64,000 nt of DNA from Bacteroidales bacterium (GTDB lineage: Bacteria > Bacteroidota > Bacteroidia > Bacteroidales > UBA932), in NCBI GenBank assembly GCA_017447815.1, contig JAFSMS010000090.1, positions 22,850 through 86,849 on the forward strand. The letters run 5' to 3'. The first letter of the stretch is position 1, and every line of letters starts with the position of its first letter. A program made the translations under genes and the position numbers. Shown in pieces: positions 34,277 to 42,800 of this stretch. Below the pieces are notes generated by a model. That model had not been told where the DNA came from. It did not search any database and worked only from the letters and a program-made list of their open reading frames with translations.

Positions 34277-35443
34277 ATGGACTACAGCAAATACTTTTCG
34301 GCCGATGTACCTTCTTTCCTGCGCTCGCCCGTGCGGGAAATTTTCCGCAAGGTGGACCTTTCGGCCATTTGTTCCTTCGCGGGCGGATATCCGGCGGCGT
34401 GCACGTTTCCGCTGGCCGATATCCCCGGCCTCACGGAGCGTGTGTTGGCCAAATACGGCACCAAGGCGCTGCAGTACGGTGCCACGCAGGGCGTTCCGGA
34501 ACTGCGGGAACTGATTGCTTCCCGCTATGGCGTGCCCGTTTCGCAGGTGCAGATCACCACGTCGTCCCAGCAGGGGATCGACGTGTGTTCGCGGGTGTTC
34601 CTGGACCCCGGCGACGTAGTGCTGGCCAGCAACCCCGTCTATCTGGGCGCCCTGCAAAGTTTCAAGGCCTATCGGGCCGATGTGAGGGATATCCCCTCGG
34701 GTGATGCCTCCGACGGGTACTTGTCCGGGGGTGGACAAGCCCCCAAATTCATCTATGTGATACCGGATTTCAACAATCCTACCGGAAAGACGCTGACCCT
34801 GACGGAGCGGGAAAGACTGGTGGCCCTGGCCCGGGAACTGGACTGCCTCATCGTGGAGGACAGCCCGTACCGCGAACTGCGCTACTCCGGCGAGGCGGTG
34901 CCCACCATCCGTTCGATGGCGCCGGAACGCACGCTGCAACTGGGCAGTTTCTCCAAGATTTTTGCACCGGGGTTCCGGCTGGGGTGGATCATCGGCCCGG
35001 AACCGCTGCTGGAGCAGATTTACGTGTGCAAACAGTGCCTGGACCTTTGTCCGCCGGTGCTGGACCAGTACCTGGCGGCCGAATTCTTGGGCTCCGGACT
35101 GCTGGACGCCAATTTGCAGAAGACCATTGCGGAGTACCGCCGCCGGCGCGACCTCATGGTCTCCCTGCTGGAAAAATACATGCCGGCGGGCGTTACCTGG
35201 ACCTATCCGGAAGGCGGCCTGTTCCTCTGGCTTACGCTGCCGCCCGCCGTGGATACCGTGGCGCTGTACGACCGTGCCCTCGCCGCCGGCGTGGCCTATG
35301 TGGCCGGCTCCTTCTTCTACACGGACGGCAGCCACCGCAACACCATGCGCCTGAACTTCTCCTTCGTGGACGAAGCCAAGATGGAACCGGGAATCCGTCT
35401 CCTAGTTTCCCTCCTCGGTGGCAACCAAGTTCCTGATTGTTAG
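34277..35443 (+). CDS. Class I/II PLP-dependent aminotransferase
   Basis: A 388-residue fold-type I aminotransferase. Key blocks are YGATQGVPELRELIA, FIYVIPDFNNPTGKTL, and SFSKIFAPGFRLGWIIGP with the PLP Lys227. It resembles the 2-aminoadipate/MocR-like subgroup. The next gene is dapF, so a role as the missing diaminopimelate aminotransferase is attractive, but this subgroup also covers aromatic and aminoadipate substrates. The first ATG is at 34277; an in-frame TTG 3 nt earlier is unlikely. A 7-bp hairpin CTTGTCC/GGACAAG lies in the linker coding for YLSGGGQ. Confidence 0.82.
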   Translation: MDYSKYFSADVPSFLRSPVREIFRKVDLSAICSFAGGYPAACTFPLADIPGLTERVLAKYGTKALQYGATQGVPELRELIASRYGVPVSQVQITTSSQQGIDVCSRVFLDPGDVVLASNPVYLGALQSFKAYRADVRDIPSGDASDGYLSGGGQAPKFIYVIPDFNNPTGKTLTLTERERLVALARELDCLIVEDSPYRELRYSGEAVPTIRSMAPERTLQLGSFSKIFAPGFRLGWIIGPEPLLEQIYVCKQCLDLCPPVLDQYLAAEFLGSGLLDANLQKTIAEYRRRRDLMVSLLEKYMPAGVTWTYPEGGLFLWLTLPPAVDTVALYDRALAAGVAYVAGSFFYTDGSHRNTMRLNFSFVDEAKMEPGIRLLVSLLGGNQVPDC

Positions 35444-35446
35444 ATA

Positions 35447-35490
35447 TTTACGTACAATCCTCTGCGCAAAATGAGCAGAGGAATATACAC
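35447..35490 (+). repeat. Intergenic palindrome (family B), copy 1
   Basis: TACGTACAATCC...TCTGCGCA and its imperfect complement TGAGCAGAGGAATATACA form a hairpin in the aminotransferase-dapF gap, starting 4 nt after the stop codon and ending 10 nt before dapF. It is the most diverged of four copies. Confidence 0.7.
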
Positions 35491-35500
35491 AACACATTGA

Positions 35501-36406
35501 ATGATAGAGAGTTACAAATCACGGATTTTTAAGTTTTCCGGTGCGGGGAACGATTTTGTGGTGCTGGACGGCCGACAGGGGGGCATGGAGCCCTTCCGCG
35601 AGCCGGGCAGGATCGGCGCATTGTGCCGCGAGTACCATACGGACGGGCTCATGATTCTGACCCGTCCCGTCCTGGACCGCTCCGACCGGCCCGTTTCCCC
35701 GGACTTCGTGATGGAATTCTACAACCCCGACGGTTCCGGCGGCATGATGTGCGGCAACGGCGGGCGCTGCATCGTGGCCTTTGCCGATTATCTCGGCATC
35801 CTTCCGGCCGACGGCCGCACCTACCGCTTCCTCGCCCCGGACGGCGATCATATCGCGGAAATCCTCTCGAAAGAGCATTCCGCTCACTGGACGGTTCGGC
35901 TGAAAATGATTGATGTTCACGGAATTACGCCCATGAAAGGCGGTTATTTCCTGAATACCGGCACAAGGCATTTCGTAAAATTCACGACCGGGGTGGACGG
36001 CCTGGACATGGAGGCCGATGCCAAGCCGCTCCGTTGGGATCCAGCCTTCCAGCCGGAAGGCACCAACGTGAATTTTGTGGAAGTCCGCTCCGACGGCCTT
36101 CACGTCCGCACTTTTGAAAAGGGCGTGGAAGGGGAGACGCTTGCGTGCGGCACCGGCCTCACGGCATCGGCCCTGGCCGCCTGCAAGGCCGGCATCCCTT
36201 GTTCCTCCGGAGCGGAGCAGCCCATGGGGTCCGGGGAATCAGGCCCCCGGAATGCCGAAGACAAGACGGTATCGCAGGCGGTGTACCGCCTGCAATGCCG
36301 CCGCGGCGACTGGCTCCAGGTATGTTTCCGTCCGGGTCCCGATGACCGCTTCTCCGAGGTTTACCTCACCGGTCCCGCCGAACTGGTGGCCGTTAATCCC
36401 TTATAG
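35501..36406 (+). CDS. dapF: Diaminopimelate epimerase with a C-terminal-half insertion
   Basis: A 301-residue epimerase (usual 260-275) converting LL- to meso-diaminopimelate for peptidoglycan and lysine. N-terminal FSGAGNDFVVLDGR and the two catalytic cysteine blocks MMCGNGGRC and LACGTGLTASALAA are intact. Between ALAACKAGIP and VYRLQCRRGDWLQV lies a Gly/Ser/Pro-rich stretch of about 25-30 residues (about 232-261) not expected in the family. The start follows palindrome copy 1 by 10 nt; copy 2 begins about 5 nt after the stop. Confidence 0.92.
   Translation: MIESYKSRIFKFSGAGNDFVVLDGRQGGMEPFREPGRIGALCREYHTDGLMILTRPVLDRSDRPVSPDFVMEFYNPDGSGGMMCGNGGRCIVAFADYLGILPADGRTYRFLAPDGDHIAEILSKEHSAHWTVRLKMIDVHGITPMKGGYFLNTGTRHFVKFTTGVDGLDMEADAKPLRWDPAFQPEGTNVNFVEVRSDGLHVRTFEKGVEGETLACGTGLTASALAACKAGIPCSSGAEQPMGSGESGPRNAEDKTVSQAVYRLQCRRGDWLQVCFRPGPDDRFSEVYLTGPAELVAVNPL
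36198..36282 (+). repeat. Probable in-frame insert within dapF
   Basis: The segment begins CTTGTTCC, contains CCGGGGAATCAGGCCCCCGG (36232-36250 region) and ends ACAAG. The terminal CTTGT/ACAAG and the G/C palindrome recall the ksgA and dapE-like inserts, but identity is weaker. It codes for the extra loop in DapF. Just downstream, GCAGGCGGT/ACCGCCTGC forms another perfect stem in the coding sequence. Confidence 0.45.
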
Positions 36407-36411
36407 CACAG

Positions 36412-36458
36412 TTGTTTACGTACAATCCTCTGCGCAAAAAGCGCAGAGGATTGTACAG
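36412..36458 (+). repeat. Intergenic palindrome (family B), copy 2
   Basis: GTACAATCCTCTGCGC (36420-36435) and GCGCAGAGGATTGTAC (36441-36456) form a perfect 16-bp stem around AAAAA. It is located 5 nt after dapF and 33 nt before the PanE-like gene. Confidence 0.85.
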
Positions 36459-36491
36459 AAGTAGTTGAAACAGAGAGAGATAAGAATCACT

Positions 36492-37502
36492 ATGAGAAAG
36501 GCTATTTACGGCGCAGGGTCCCTGGGGACCATTCTGGGCGCCTATATAACCCGCAAAGGAGGCCGGATCGACCTCATCAACCGCAACGTAAAGCATGTGG
36601 AGGCCCTGCAGCAGCAGGGAGCCCATGTCGCCGGGACCGTGGACTTCGTCCAGCCGGTTACCGCCTATACACCGGACCGGATGACCGGTCTGTACGATAT
36701 CATCTTCCTTCTCACCAAGCAGCAGGAAAATGCCAAGGTGGTCACTTTCCTCAAAGACTATCTGGCCCCGGACGGCGTCATCGTCACCCTGCAGAACGGC
36801 CTTCCGGAGCAGGGAATCGCCGATATCGTGGGCGAAGACCGGGTGCTGGGCTGCACGGTGGCCTGGGGCGCCACGATGGTCGGCCCGGGCGTGTGTGAAC
36901 TTACCAGTTCGCCGGACAGTCTTACTTTTTCGCTGGGCAGCATGGCCGGGAAGCCCCACAAGTACATGGAACAGGTGCGACAGTTGCTGGAAATGATGGG
37001 GCCCGTGACCGTGGAGCCCAATTTCGTGGGCACCCGCTGGAGCAAACTGCTCATCAACAGCGCCTTTTCCGGCATGAGCACCGTCCTGGGCTGCACCTTT
37101 GGCGAGGCTGCGGCCGACAAGACCTCCCGCAAGGTGGTCCTGGCCCTGATCAAGGAATGCATCGACGTGTGTGCCGCCGCCGGCATCAGGATTGAGCCCG
37201 TGCAGGGCAAGGACGCCGTGAAACTCCTGGACTATCACGGGCCCGTGAAGAAGGCCCTTTCGCTGCTGATTCTGCCCATCGCCATCCGGAAGCATGCAAA
37301 ACTCAAGGCCAGCATGTTGCAGGATATCGAAAAGGGCAAGAAGACCGAGGTCGATGCCATCAACGGCGCCATTGCCGCCTTCGGCCGGAAAATCGGCTGC
37401 CCTACGCCGATGAACGAAAAAGTCACCGCCATCATCCACCGCATCGAGGCAGGCGAACTCCGTCCCGGCTTCGAAAATTTGAAACTTTTCCTGAAAAAAT
37501 AA
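36492..37502 (+). CDS. Ketopantoate reductase (PanE/ApbA) family protein
   Basis: A 336-residue NADPH-dependent reductase. The N-terminal Rossmann motif is YGAGSLGTILGAY (GxGxxG). The substrate-domain block WSKLLINSAFSGMSTVLGCTFGE and a late conserved region resemble PanE, which reduces 2-dehydropantoate in pantothenate synthesis. Several Bacteroidota carry extra ApbA paralogues, so the exact substrate is uncertain. The start at ATG 36492 begins at the Rossmann strand; an in-frame TTG at 36465 overlaps nothing conserved. Confidence 0.8.
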   Translation: MRKAIYGAGSLGTILGAYITRKGGRIDLINRNVKHVEALQQQGAHVAGTVDFVQPVTAYTPDRMTGLYDIIFLLTKQQENAKVVTFLKDYLAPDGVIVTLQNGLPEQGIADIVGEDRVLGCTVAWGATMVGPGVCELTSSPDSLTFSLGSMAGKPHKYMEQVRQLLEMMGPVTVEPNFVGTRWSKLLINSAFSGMSTVLGCTFGEAAADKTSRKVVLALIKECIDVCAAAGIRIEPVQGKDAVKLLDYHGPVKKALSLLILPIAIRKHAKLKASMLQDIEKGKKTEVDAINGAIAAFGRKIGCPTPMNEKVTAIIHRIEAGELRPGFENLKLFLKK

Positions 37503-37529
37503 CATATTTCTAACGCGGATAGTTGCAAA

Positions 37530-37544
37530 ACTAATTTTTATAGT
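37530..37544. promoter_or_regulatory. Candidate BlaI operator of cassette 1
   Basis: ACTAATTTTTATAGT has inverted arms ACTA/TAGT and directly abuts the -7 box. Its reverse complement matches the site at 42381-42395 at 13 of 15 positions. Confidence 0.45.
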
Positions 37545-37552
37545 TATATTTG
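37545..37552 (+). promoter_or_regulatory. -7 promoter element of blaI cassette 1
   Basis: TATATTTG, 4 nt before the ATG at 37557. Confidence 0.6.
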
Positions 37553-37556
37553 CGAC

Positions 37557-37910
37557 ATGAAACGTTTGACCAATAAAGAAGAAGTGATCATGAATCACTT
37601 CTGGGAAAAAGGCCCCATGTTCATCCGGGAACTGCGGGCCTTGTATCCGGATCCAAAGCCGGCCATCACTACATTATCTACCCAGGTGCGTACGCTGGAG
37701 GAAGAGGAATTCATCGGCCACAACGAATATGGTCCCACTTTCCAGTATTACGCTAAAGTTAGCCGCGACCAGTACAAGCGGGGCACGCTTATCAGCCTCA
37801 TTGACAAGTACTTTGCGCATTCTTACGTAAACGCTGTGTCTGCTTTGGTGAAAGAGGAGAAACTGAGCGTGGAGGACCTTCAGGAAATCATTAGAATGAT
37901 CGGGAAATGA
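37557..37910 (+). CDS. BlaI/MecI-family repressor (cassette 1)
   Basis: A 117-residue winged-helix repressor: LTNKEEVIMNHFWEKGPMFIRELRALYP at the N-terminus and AITTLSTQVRTLEEEEFIGH as the recognition region (described in part), then a C-terminal dimerisation helix pair. In the studied systems the partner BlaR1 triggers cleavage of BlaI. It overlaps the M56 gene by 4 nt. No beta-lactamase is present, so the module probably senses another envelope signal. Confidence 0.88.
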   Translation: MKRLTNKEEVIMNHFWEKGPMFIRELRALYPDPKPAITTLSTQVRTLEEEEFIGHNEYGPTFQYYAKVSRDQYKRGTLISLIDKYFAHSYVNAVSALVKEEKLSVEDLQEIIRMIGK

Positions 37911-39247
37911 TGTCGTTTCTTCTCTACATCGGCAAGGCGGCCGTGGCACAGGCTGTCTTTTACCTCTTTTACCGATTGCTGCTCAGGAAAGAAACCTTTC
38001 ACCGGCTCAACCGGGCGGTGCTGGTGGGAACGTGCCTCGTCAGTTTCTTGCTTCCGCTGTGCATTGTCACCATCCACAAGCCCGTTCAGGGAAATGCGGC
38101 GCTGCAAGCCATGATGGATACTTTTTCCACGCAGTTGCAGGTGGCATCGGCGGGTACTCCGTGGTGGCAGACGGCCCTGGTGCTCCTCTACTGGACGGGG
38201 GTGGCGGCCATGCTGGCCAGAACAGCCTTTTCCGTGGCCTCCATCCTCAGAATCATCCGCCGGGCAACCCCTGTGCAGGACCATGTCTATGTTACGGAAG
38301 AGGAGATCTCCCCCTTCAGTTGGATGGACCGGATTGTCCTTTCCCGCGCAGACTGGGAAGCCCCGCACGACTCCATTCTCGCCCATGAGCGGGCGCACAT
38401 CGCAAACAAACATTCCATAGAACTGCTTCTGGTCGATGTGATGATTGCCTTCCAATGGTTTAACCCCGCCATCTGGATGCTCCGGGCCGACCTTCAGGAA
38501 CTGCATGAATATGAGGCCGACGAAGCCGTCCTCCAAGGGGGCGCCAACCTTTCGGAATACCAGTACCTTCTGGTGCGGAAAGCCTTCAGCGATGCGGGCT
38601 ATTCGGTAGCCAACAGTTTCAGCCACAGCACTTTGAAAAACAGGCTTCGGATGATGTCCCGGACACCGTCGGCCTCGGCCCATGGCCTTAAGGCGCTCTA
38701 TGTGCTGCCGCTGGTCCTTCTGGCCGTCGGCGTGCAGGCCCGCACGGTATATGACCGGAACAAGGACTACGAGGGATATGATGTCACTGATACATTGAAA
38801 GTCCGTATAACGGACACAGTGGGGGTAATCCAGATGAAGGTTGTCGGCGAAGTAGAGGAAGATCCCCTGTATGTGATTGACGGTAAAATGACGGAAGATG
38901 CCGGAGCCTTGGAGTCCCATTCCGTATCTCAGATCAAGTGCGCCACGGTTTATAACAAGGAAGAGAGCCGGGAAAAATTCGGGGTGTCGCGCTGCGTCGT
39001 GGAGGTTGAAACGTATGAGCGCAAGCCCCTGCCGGACAAGCAGACCTTGGTGCTGATTGTGACCGGGGACGGAAAAGTGGAAGGCCCCGGCGGCGTGGCC
39101 GAAATAAAAGGATACGGGAAGCATCTGCGAAAGGTGACGGGCAATATGGTGCTGCCCCTTGTCACTGTCCAGATCAAGGCCGATGCTTCCGCTCCGCGCG
39201 GGGCGGTGGAAGCCTTGAAGGAAGAACTGAAAAAAGATGTGAATTAA
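37907..39247 (+). CDS. M56-family (BlaR1-like) membrane metallopeptidase (cassette 1)
   Basis: A 446-residue integral membrane antirepressor. Membrane helices lie near 3-20, 35-55, 85-108 and 265-282. The zinc motif HERAH and the downstream EYEADE are present between helices 3 and 4. The periplasmic tail contains PLYVIDGKMT..., a short TonB-plug-like motif common in Bacteroidota M56 proteins, instead of a penicillin-binding domain. It is translationally coupled to the BlaI gene and overlaps the plug/barrel gene by 1 nt. Confidence 0.87.
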   Translation: MMSFLLYIGKAAVAQAVFYLFYRLLLRKETFHRLNRAVLVGTCLVSFLLPLCIVTIHKPVQGNAALQAMMDTFSTQLQVASAGTPWWQTALVLLYWTGVAAMLARTAFSVASILRIIRRATPVQDHVYVTEEEISPFSWMDRIVLSRADWEAPHDSILAHERAHIANKHSIELLLVDVMIAFQWFNPAIWMLRADLQELHEYEADEAVLQGGANLSEYQYLLVRKAFSDAGYSVANSFSHSTLKNRLRMMSRTPSASAHGLKALYVLPLVLLAVGVQARTVYDRNKDYEGYDVTDTLKVRITDTVGVIQMKVVGEVEEDPLYVIDGKMTEDAGALESHSVSQIKCATVYNKEESREKFGVSRCVVEVETYERKPLPDKQTLVLIVTGDGKVEGPGGVAEIKGYGKHLRKVTGNMVLPLVTVQIKADASAPRGAVEALKEELKKDVN

Positions 39248-42123
39248 TGAAAAAAGGACTTATACTTTTCTTGCTTCTTCTGGGCTTACATGCTCACGCT
39301 CAGGTGCTTATCCTGAACGACAGCGTGTTCCAAACCCGCATGACGGAGATCAAGGCCACGGTGGTGGACTCGCTCACCAACGAGCCCGTGCCGTTCGCCT
39401 CCGTGTATGTGATTCCGGCCAAGGACACCACCATCACCAACTTCACCCTTTCCAATGACAAGGGCGAGGCCAAGTTGGAGGAGGTTCCGCTGGGCCAGTA
39501 CACCTTCCACGTGGAGATGATGGGGTATAAGCCCTTTGTGAAAGACCGGTATTTCCGGGAGCGGATCACCGACTTCGGCACCATCAAACTGCAACAGGAC
39601 GACGAGTACCTGCAGGCGGCCGTCATCAACGACGTGGGCAATCCCATCGTGGTCAAAAAAGATACGGTGGAATTCAACGCCTCTTCCTTCCGGGTGGGCT
39701 CCAATGCCATGCTCAAGGACCTTCTGCAGCGTATGCCCGGCATGGAAATCACGGACGACGGCAAGGTGAAGTTCAATGGGGAGGAAATCGACAAAATCAC
39801 CATCGGCGGCCGCACCTTTTTCTTCAACGACCAGAGCACGGCGCTGAACAACCTCCCGGCGGCGGTGGTGGACAAGGTACGGGTGATCGACCGCGACAGC
39901 GAGCAGACCCGCGCCACCGGCATCCAGGACGGCAAAAAGGAGAAAATCCTGGACGTGGGGCTCAAGAAAGAATATGAGAAAGGCTGGTTCGGCAATGTGG
40001 GCGTCAAGGGCGGTTCCACCGTGGCCGCCGCCAAGGCCGATGAACCCCTGCGTGACAACCGCGGCTTCCTGTACAGCGGAAACGCCCTGGTATCGGCCTA
40101 CAATGAGAAAGACCAGGTGACGGTGATCGGGAATGTGCAGAACGTGTCCGACGGCAACGGGGTATTCATCGTCTATGGCGATGACGGCCCCACCGCCATG
40201 AACCAGGGCCTTTCATCGGCCGCACAACTGGCGGTGAACGCCAACACCAATCGCATCAAGGATGTGGAAAGTACGGTGGCGGTGAACTACAAATACACGG
40301 ACACCGACAGTGGAAGCAAGTCGTACAGAACCACTTATCAGGACGATGGCAACCTGGTGAGCGAGAGTGAGAACTCCGGCACCAGTTTTGGCCAGTCTGT
40401 GACGGCCGACCTGGAATTCAAAAAGGAGAAAGGGAAGGTCATCTTCTTCCTCTATCCCACCTTCCGCTATACGGATTCCTTCTCGCGAAACGCCGGGAGC
40501 ACCACCACCCGGCGGGAACTGGATTGGCTCAACAACAGTACCAACGCGTCGTCCGGCCAGACATTCAACCGCTTGGGCAACCTGGGCTCCGGCATCACTT
40601 TCCGGGAACTCTGGGGCAAGAAAAACCGTTCGCTGCGCTTCGAGTTGTACACCAACTATTCCACCAGCAACGGCAACAGTTCCCAACTGACCAGCCTGGA
40701 GCAGGCCTCCGGCATGGAAAAGCGCGAACTGGACTATGTGAGCAAGGGGAAAAGTTTCGGTATCAACGGCCTGGTCCGTTATACGGAGCCGCTGGGCGAA
40801 AAACTCACCCTTACCGGCACGCTGTCCATGAATTACAACAATTCCGACCGGCAGTCCGACGCATTCGATGCCGTGGGCTTCAATGCCTACTATTCGTCGC
40901 TGAACCGGTCGCGGTTCATGACACCGGCCTTTGAACTCAATGGGCAGTACAGACTTACGCAAGGCGGCTATTTTACGCTGGGTGCCCGGGTGCATGGAAG
41001 CCAGAACCGGACTTATTCCCAAACCTTCGGCATCGAAGAAACCACGGGCGAAGGCGAGTGGTTTTGGTTTGTGTCGCCTGTGATGCGTTTTGTTTACAGC
41101 AAGGACAAGCATCGGGTTACCTTTTATGCCAATGGCAGCAGTTCGCAGCCGCAGGCCAGCCGGATGCTCCCGGTGTTGAATGTGGGCAATGCTTCCCGGC
41201 TTTCCGTGGGCAACATCTACCTGCGGCCTTCGGGTACGCTGTCGTTCAGTGCCGACTGGAACCGGAACGACCGCGAAAAGTTCTCAACCTTAATGGTCGA
41301 CCTCTTTGGCCAACTGAATATCCGGTCCGTAGGGAACGCCCAGTGGTACGATAAAGGAGGCATCCTGTATTCCATTCCGGCCAACATGAAAGCACCGACA
41401 TTCTTTGTGGCGGCCTACGTCAATTTCACTACGCCGCTGGACAGCAAGAAATGGTGGTCGCTGAGCGTCAGCGGGGGCCTTCAGCAGCAGAATTACGCCT
41501 CGTTCCTTTCCAGGGGTGCGCTCCCCGGCCTGGACAAAGACAACTTTGACTACACGGCATTCATGGCCGATTTTTGGGGAAACGCCGACGGTGACCGTTT
41601 CTATGGCGGGGAAAGCGGCTTTGAGGAAAATGTGACCCGTGACTTCTCCCCGCAGATGTCCTTCAACCTGCGCTATAACCGGGAAAAGTTTTCCATATCG
41701 GCCGGTATGGGAGCCTCCGGCCACATTGCGCGCAGCAGCCTGACCCCGTCCGCAGATATGAATACGCTGAATATGTACGGCCTGGTCCGGGGATCCTATG
41801 TTACGCCGCACGCCTTTGAACTGTCCACCAACCTTCGCTATACCGTATATAAAGGGTATGCGGCCGGTTACGATCGGCCGGAGTTGGGCTGGGATGCCGA
41901 GGTGTCCAAGAACATCGGCGCATTTACGCTCAGCCTCAAGGCCTTTGACATCCTGAACCAGACCCGCGGCCGAAGCCATACCGTCACCGCCAATTACGAA
42001 GAGGACTCCTACCGTCTGGTGATGGGCCGATGCGTCCTTTTCGGCGTAAAGTGGAACTTCGGCAAGATGAACGCCGCCCAGAGTCAGCGTGCCCAGCAGG
42101 CCGCCTGGAAAATGGTCTGGTAA
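39247..42123 (+). CDS. Outer-membrane beta-barrel protein with carboxypeptidase-regulatory-like and plug domains
   Basis: A 958-residue exported protein (signal peptide MKKGLILFLLLLGLHAHAQ). Residues about 35-115 are a CarboxypepD-regulatory-like domain (ATVVDSLTNEPVPFASVYV). A plug-like domain follows (VKKDTVEFNASSFRV, LLQRMPGMEITDDGKV, VDKVRVIDR). The rest is a large barrel typical of the OMP_b-brl_3 type of TonB-dependent-receptor-like proteins. No obvious SusD partner is near. As third gene of the BlaI-M56 operon it is probably the regulated output. Confidence 0.87.
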   Translation: MKKGLILFLLLLGLHAHAQVLILNDSVFQTRMTEIKATVVDSLTNEPVPFASVYVIPAKDTTITNFTLSNDKGEAKLEEVPLGQYTFHVEMMGYKPFVKDRYFRERITDFGTIKLQQDDEYLQAAVINDVGNPIVVKKDTVEFNASSFRVGSNAMLKDLLQRMPGMEITDDGKVKFNGEEIDKITIGGRTFFFNDQSTALNNLPAAVVDKVRVIDRDSEQTRATGIQDGKKEKILDVGLKKEYEKGWFGNVGVKGGSTVAAAKADEPLRDNRGFLYSGNALVSAYNEKDQVTVIGNVQNVSDGNGVFIVYGDDGPTAMNQGLSSAAQLAVNANTNRIKDVESTVAVNYKYTDTDSGSKSYRTTYQDDGNLVSESENSGTSFGQSVTADLEFKKEKGKVIFFLYPTFRYTDSFSRNAGSTTTRRELDWLNNSTNASSGQTFNRLGNLGSGITFRELWGKKNRSLRFELYTNYSTSNGNSSQLTSLEQASGMEKRELDYVSKGKSFGINGLVRYTEPLGEKLTLTGTLSMNYNNSDRQSDAFDAVGFNAYYSSLNRSRFMTPAFELNGQYRLTQGGYFTLGARVHGSQNRTYSQTFGIEETTGEGEWFWFVSPVMRFVYSKDKHRVTFYANGSSSQPQASRMLPVLNVGNASRLSVGNIYLRPSGTLSFSADWNRNDREKFSTLMVDLFGQLNIRSVGNAQWYDKGGILYSIPANMKAPTFFVAAYVNFTTPLDSKKWWSLSVSGGLQQQNYASFLSRGALPGLDKDNFDYTAFMADFWGNADGDRFYGGESGFEENVTRDFSPQMSFNLRYNREKFSISAGMGASGHIARSSLTPSADMNTLNMYGLVRGSYVTPHAFELSTNLRYTVYKGYAAGYDRPELGWDAEVSKNIGAFTLSLKAFDILNQTRGRSHTVTANYEEDSYRLVMGRCVLFGVKWNFGKMNAAQSQRAQQAAWKMVW

Positions 42124-42160
42124 TCCCTCTTCCGCCTCCCATGGTGATCCGGGGCGATTC

Positions 42161-42222
42161 GGCTTGTGGCGGTTCGTTTTGGCTTGTGGAGGTTCAATTT
42201 GGGGTTGTGGCGGCCTGCTTTT
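42161..42222 (+). repeat. Three tandem 20-nt imperfect repeats
   Basis: GGCTTGTGGCGGTTCGTTTT, GGCTTGTGGAGGTTCAATTT and a 22-nt GGGGTTGTGGCGGCC... unit follow each other in the 317-nt gap between the barrel gene and the second blaI. A small stem GGCGGC/GCCGCC (42209-42228) follows. No gene was seen in this gap. Confidence 0.6.
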
Positions 42223-42261
42223 GCCGCCCCCGGGTGGCCGTTAACTCGCTGATACACATGT

Positions 42262-42310
42262 GTTTACGTACAATCCTCTGCGCATTTTGCGCAGAGGATT
42301 GTACGTAATA
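42262..42310 (+). repeat. Intergenic palindrome (family B), copy 3
   Basis: A perfect 21-bp stem: arm 42264-42284 (TTACGTACAATCC then TCTGCGCA) pairs with 42288-42308 around a 3-nt TTT loop. This is the longest and most perfect copy. It lies 140 nt after the barrel gene and 133 nt before blaI of cassette 2. Confidence 0.9.
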
Positions 42311-42380
42311 TGCTCATAGTCAGGGAGATACCAGCCACCCGCTGCGCCATTCAAGCAGCACTATAAATTTACGGAAAACT

Positions 42381-42395
42381 CCTAAAAAAATTAGT
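42381..42395. promoter_or_regulatory. Candidate BlaI operator of cassette 2
   Basis: CCTAAAAAAATTAGT, the reverse complement of ACTAATTTTTTTAGG, resembles the cassette 1 site and overlaps where the upstream promoter element would be. Confidence 0.4.
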
Positions 42396-42413
42396 AGATA
42401 AGAAAATTTGTTG

Positions 42414-42421
42414 TATCTTTG
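42414..42421 (+). promoter_or_regulatory. -7 promoter element of blaI cassette 2
   Basis: TATCTTTG, 19 nt before the ATG at 42441. Confidence 0.55.
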
Positions 42422-42440
42422 CAACAGAAACTTAAAACAC

Positions 42441-42800
42441 ATGAAACAGAAACTTACGGAAAAAGAAGAGATGCTCATGAATATTTTCTGGGCACATGGC
42501 AGCATGTTCATCAGGGATCTGATGGCATATATCCCGGAACCCAAGCCCCATTACAATACGGTGGCTACACTGGTCAAGTTCCTCGAAGAGAAGGATTTCC
42601 TGGAGCGTGAGCCCATGGCCAATTCTTTCCGCTACAAGGTGAAGACCACAGAGAAGCAGTACCGCGGAGACACCGTTTCAGAGGTGGTGGCCCGCTATTA
42701 CGGCAACTCCTACCTAAGTATGGTATCCCAGTTTGTGGAGGAGGATAAAATGGATATCCAGGAGTTGAAAGACCTCATCGCCCAAATTGAGAACAAATGA
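42441..42800 (+). CDS. BlaI/MecI-family repressor (cassette 2)
   Basis: A 119-residue paralogue of the repressor at 37557: LTEKEEMLMNIFWAHGSMFIRDLMAYIPEPKPHYNTVATLVKFLEE (described in part) aligns with it along the winged helix. The ATG at 42441 is chosen because an in-frame TTG start at 42408 overlaps the promoter. It overlaps the second M56 gene by 4 nt. Confidence 0.9.
   Translation: MKQKLTEKEEMLMNIFWAHGSMFIRDLMAYIPEPKPHYNTVATLVKFLEEKDFLEREPMANSFRYKVKTTEKQYRGDTVSEVVARYYGNSYLSMVSQFVEEDKMDIQELKDLIAQIENK

Noticed and set aside
34700-34748. Insertion in the aminotransferase linker (YLSGGGQ region) with a CTTGTCC/GGACAAG hairpin
   Set aside because: The distance between flanking conserved blocks equals that in normal relatives, so there is no evidence of extra sequence; the hairpin alone is short.
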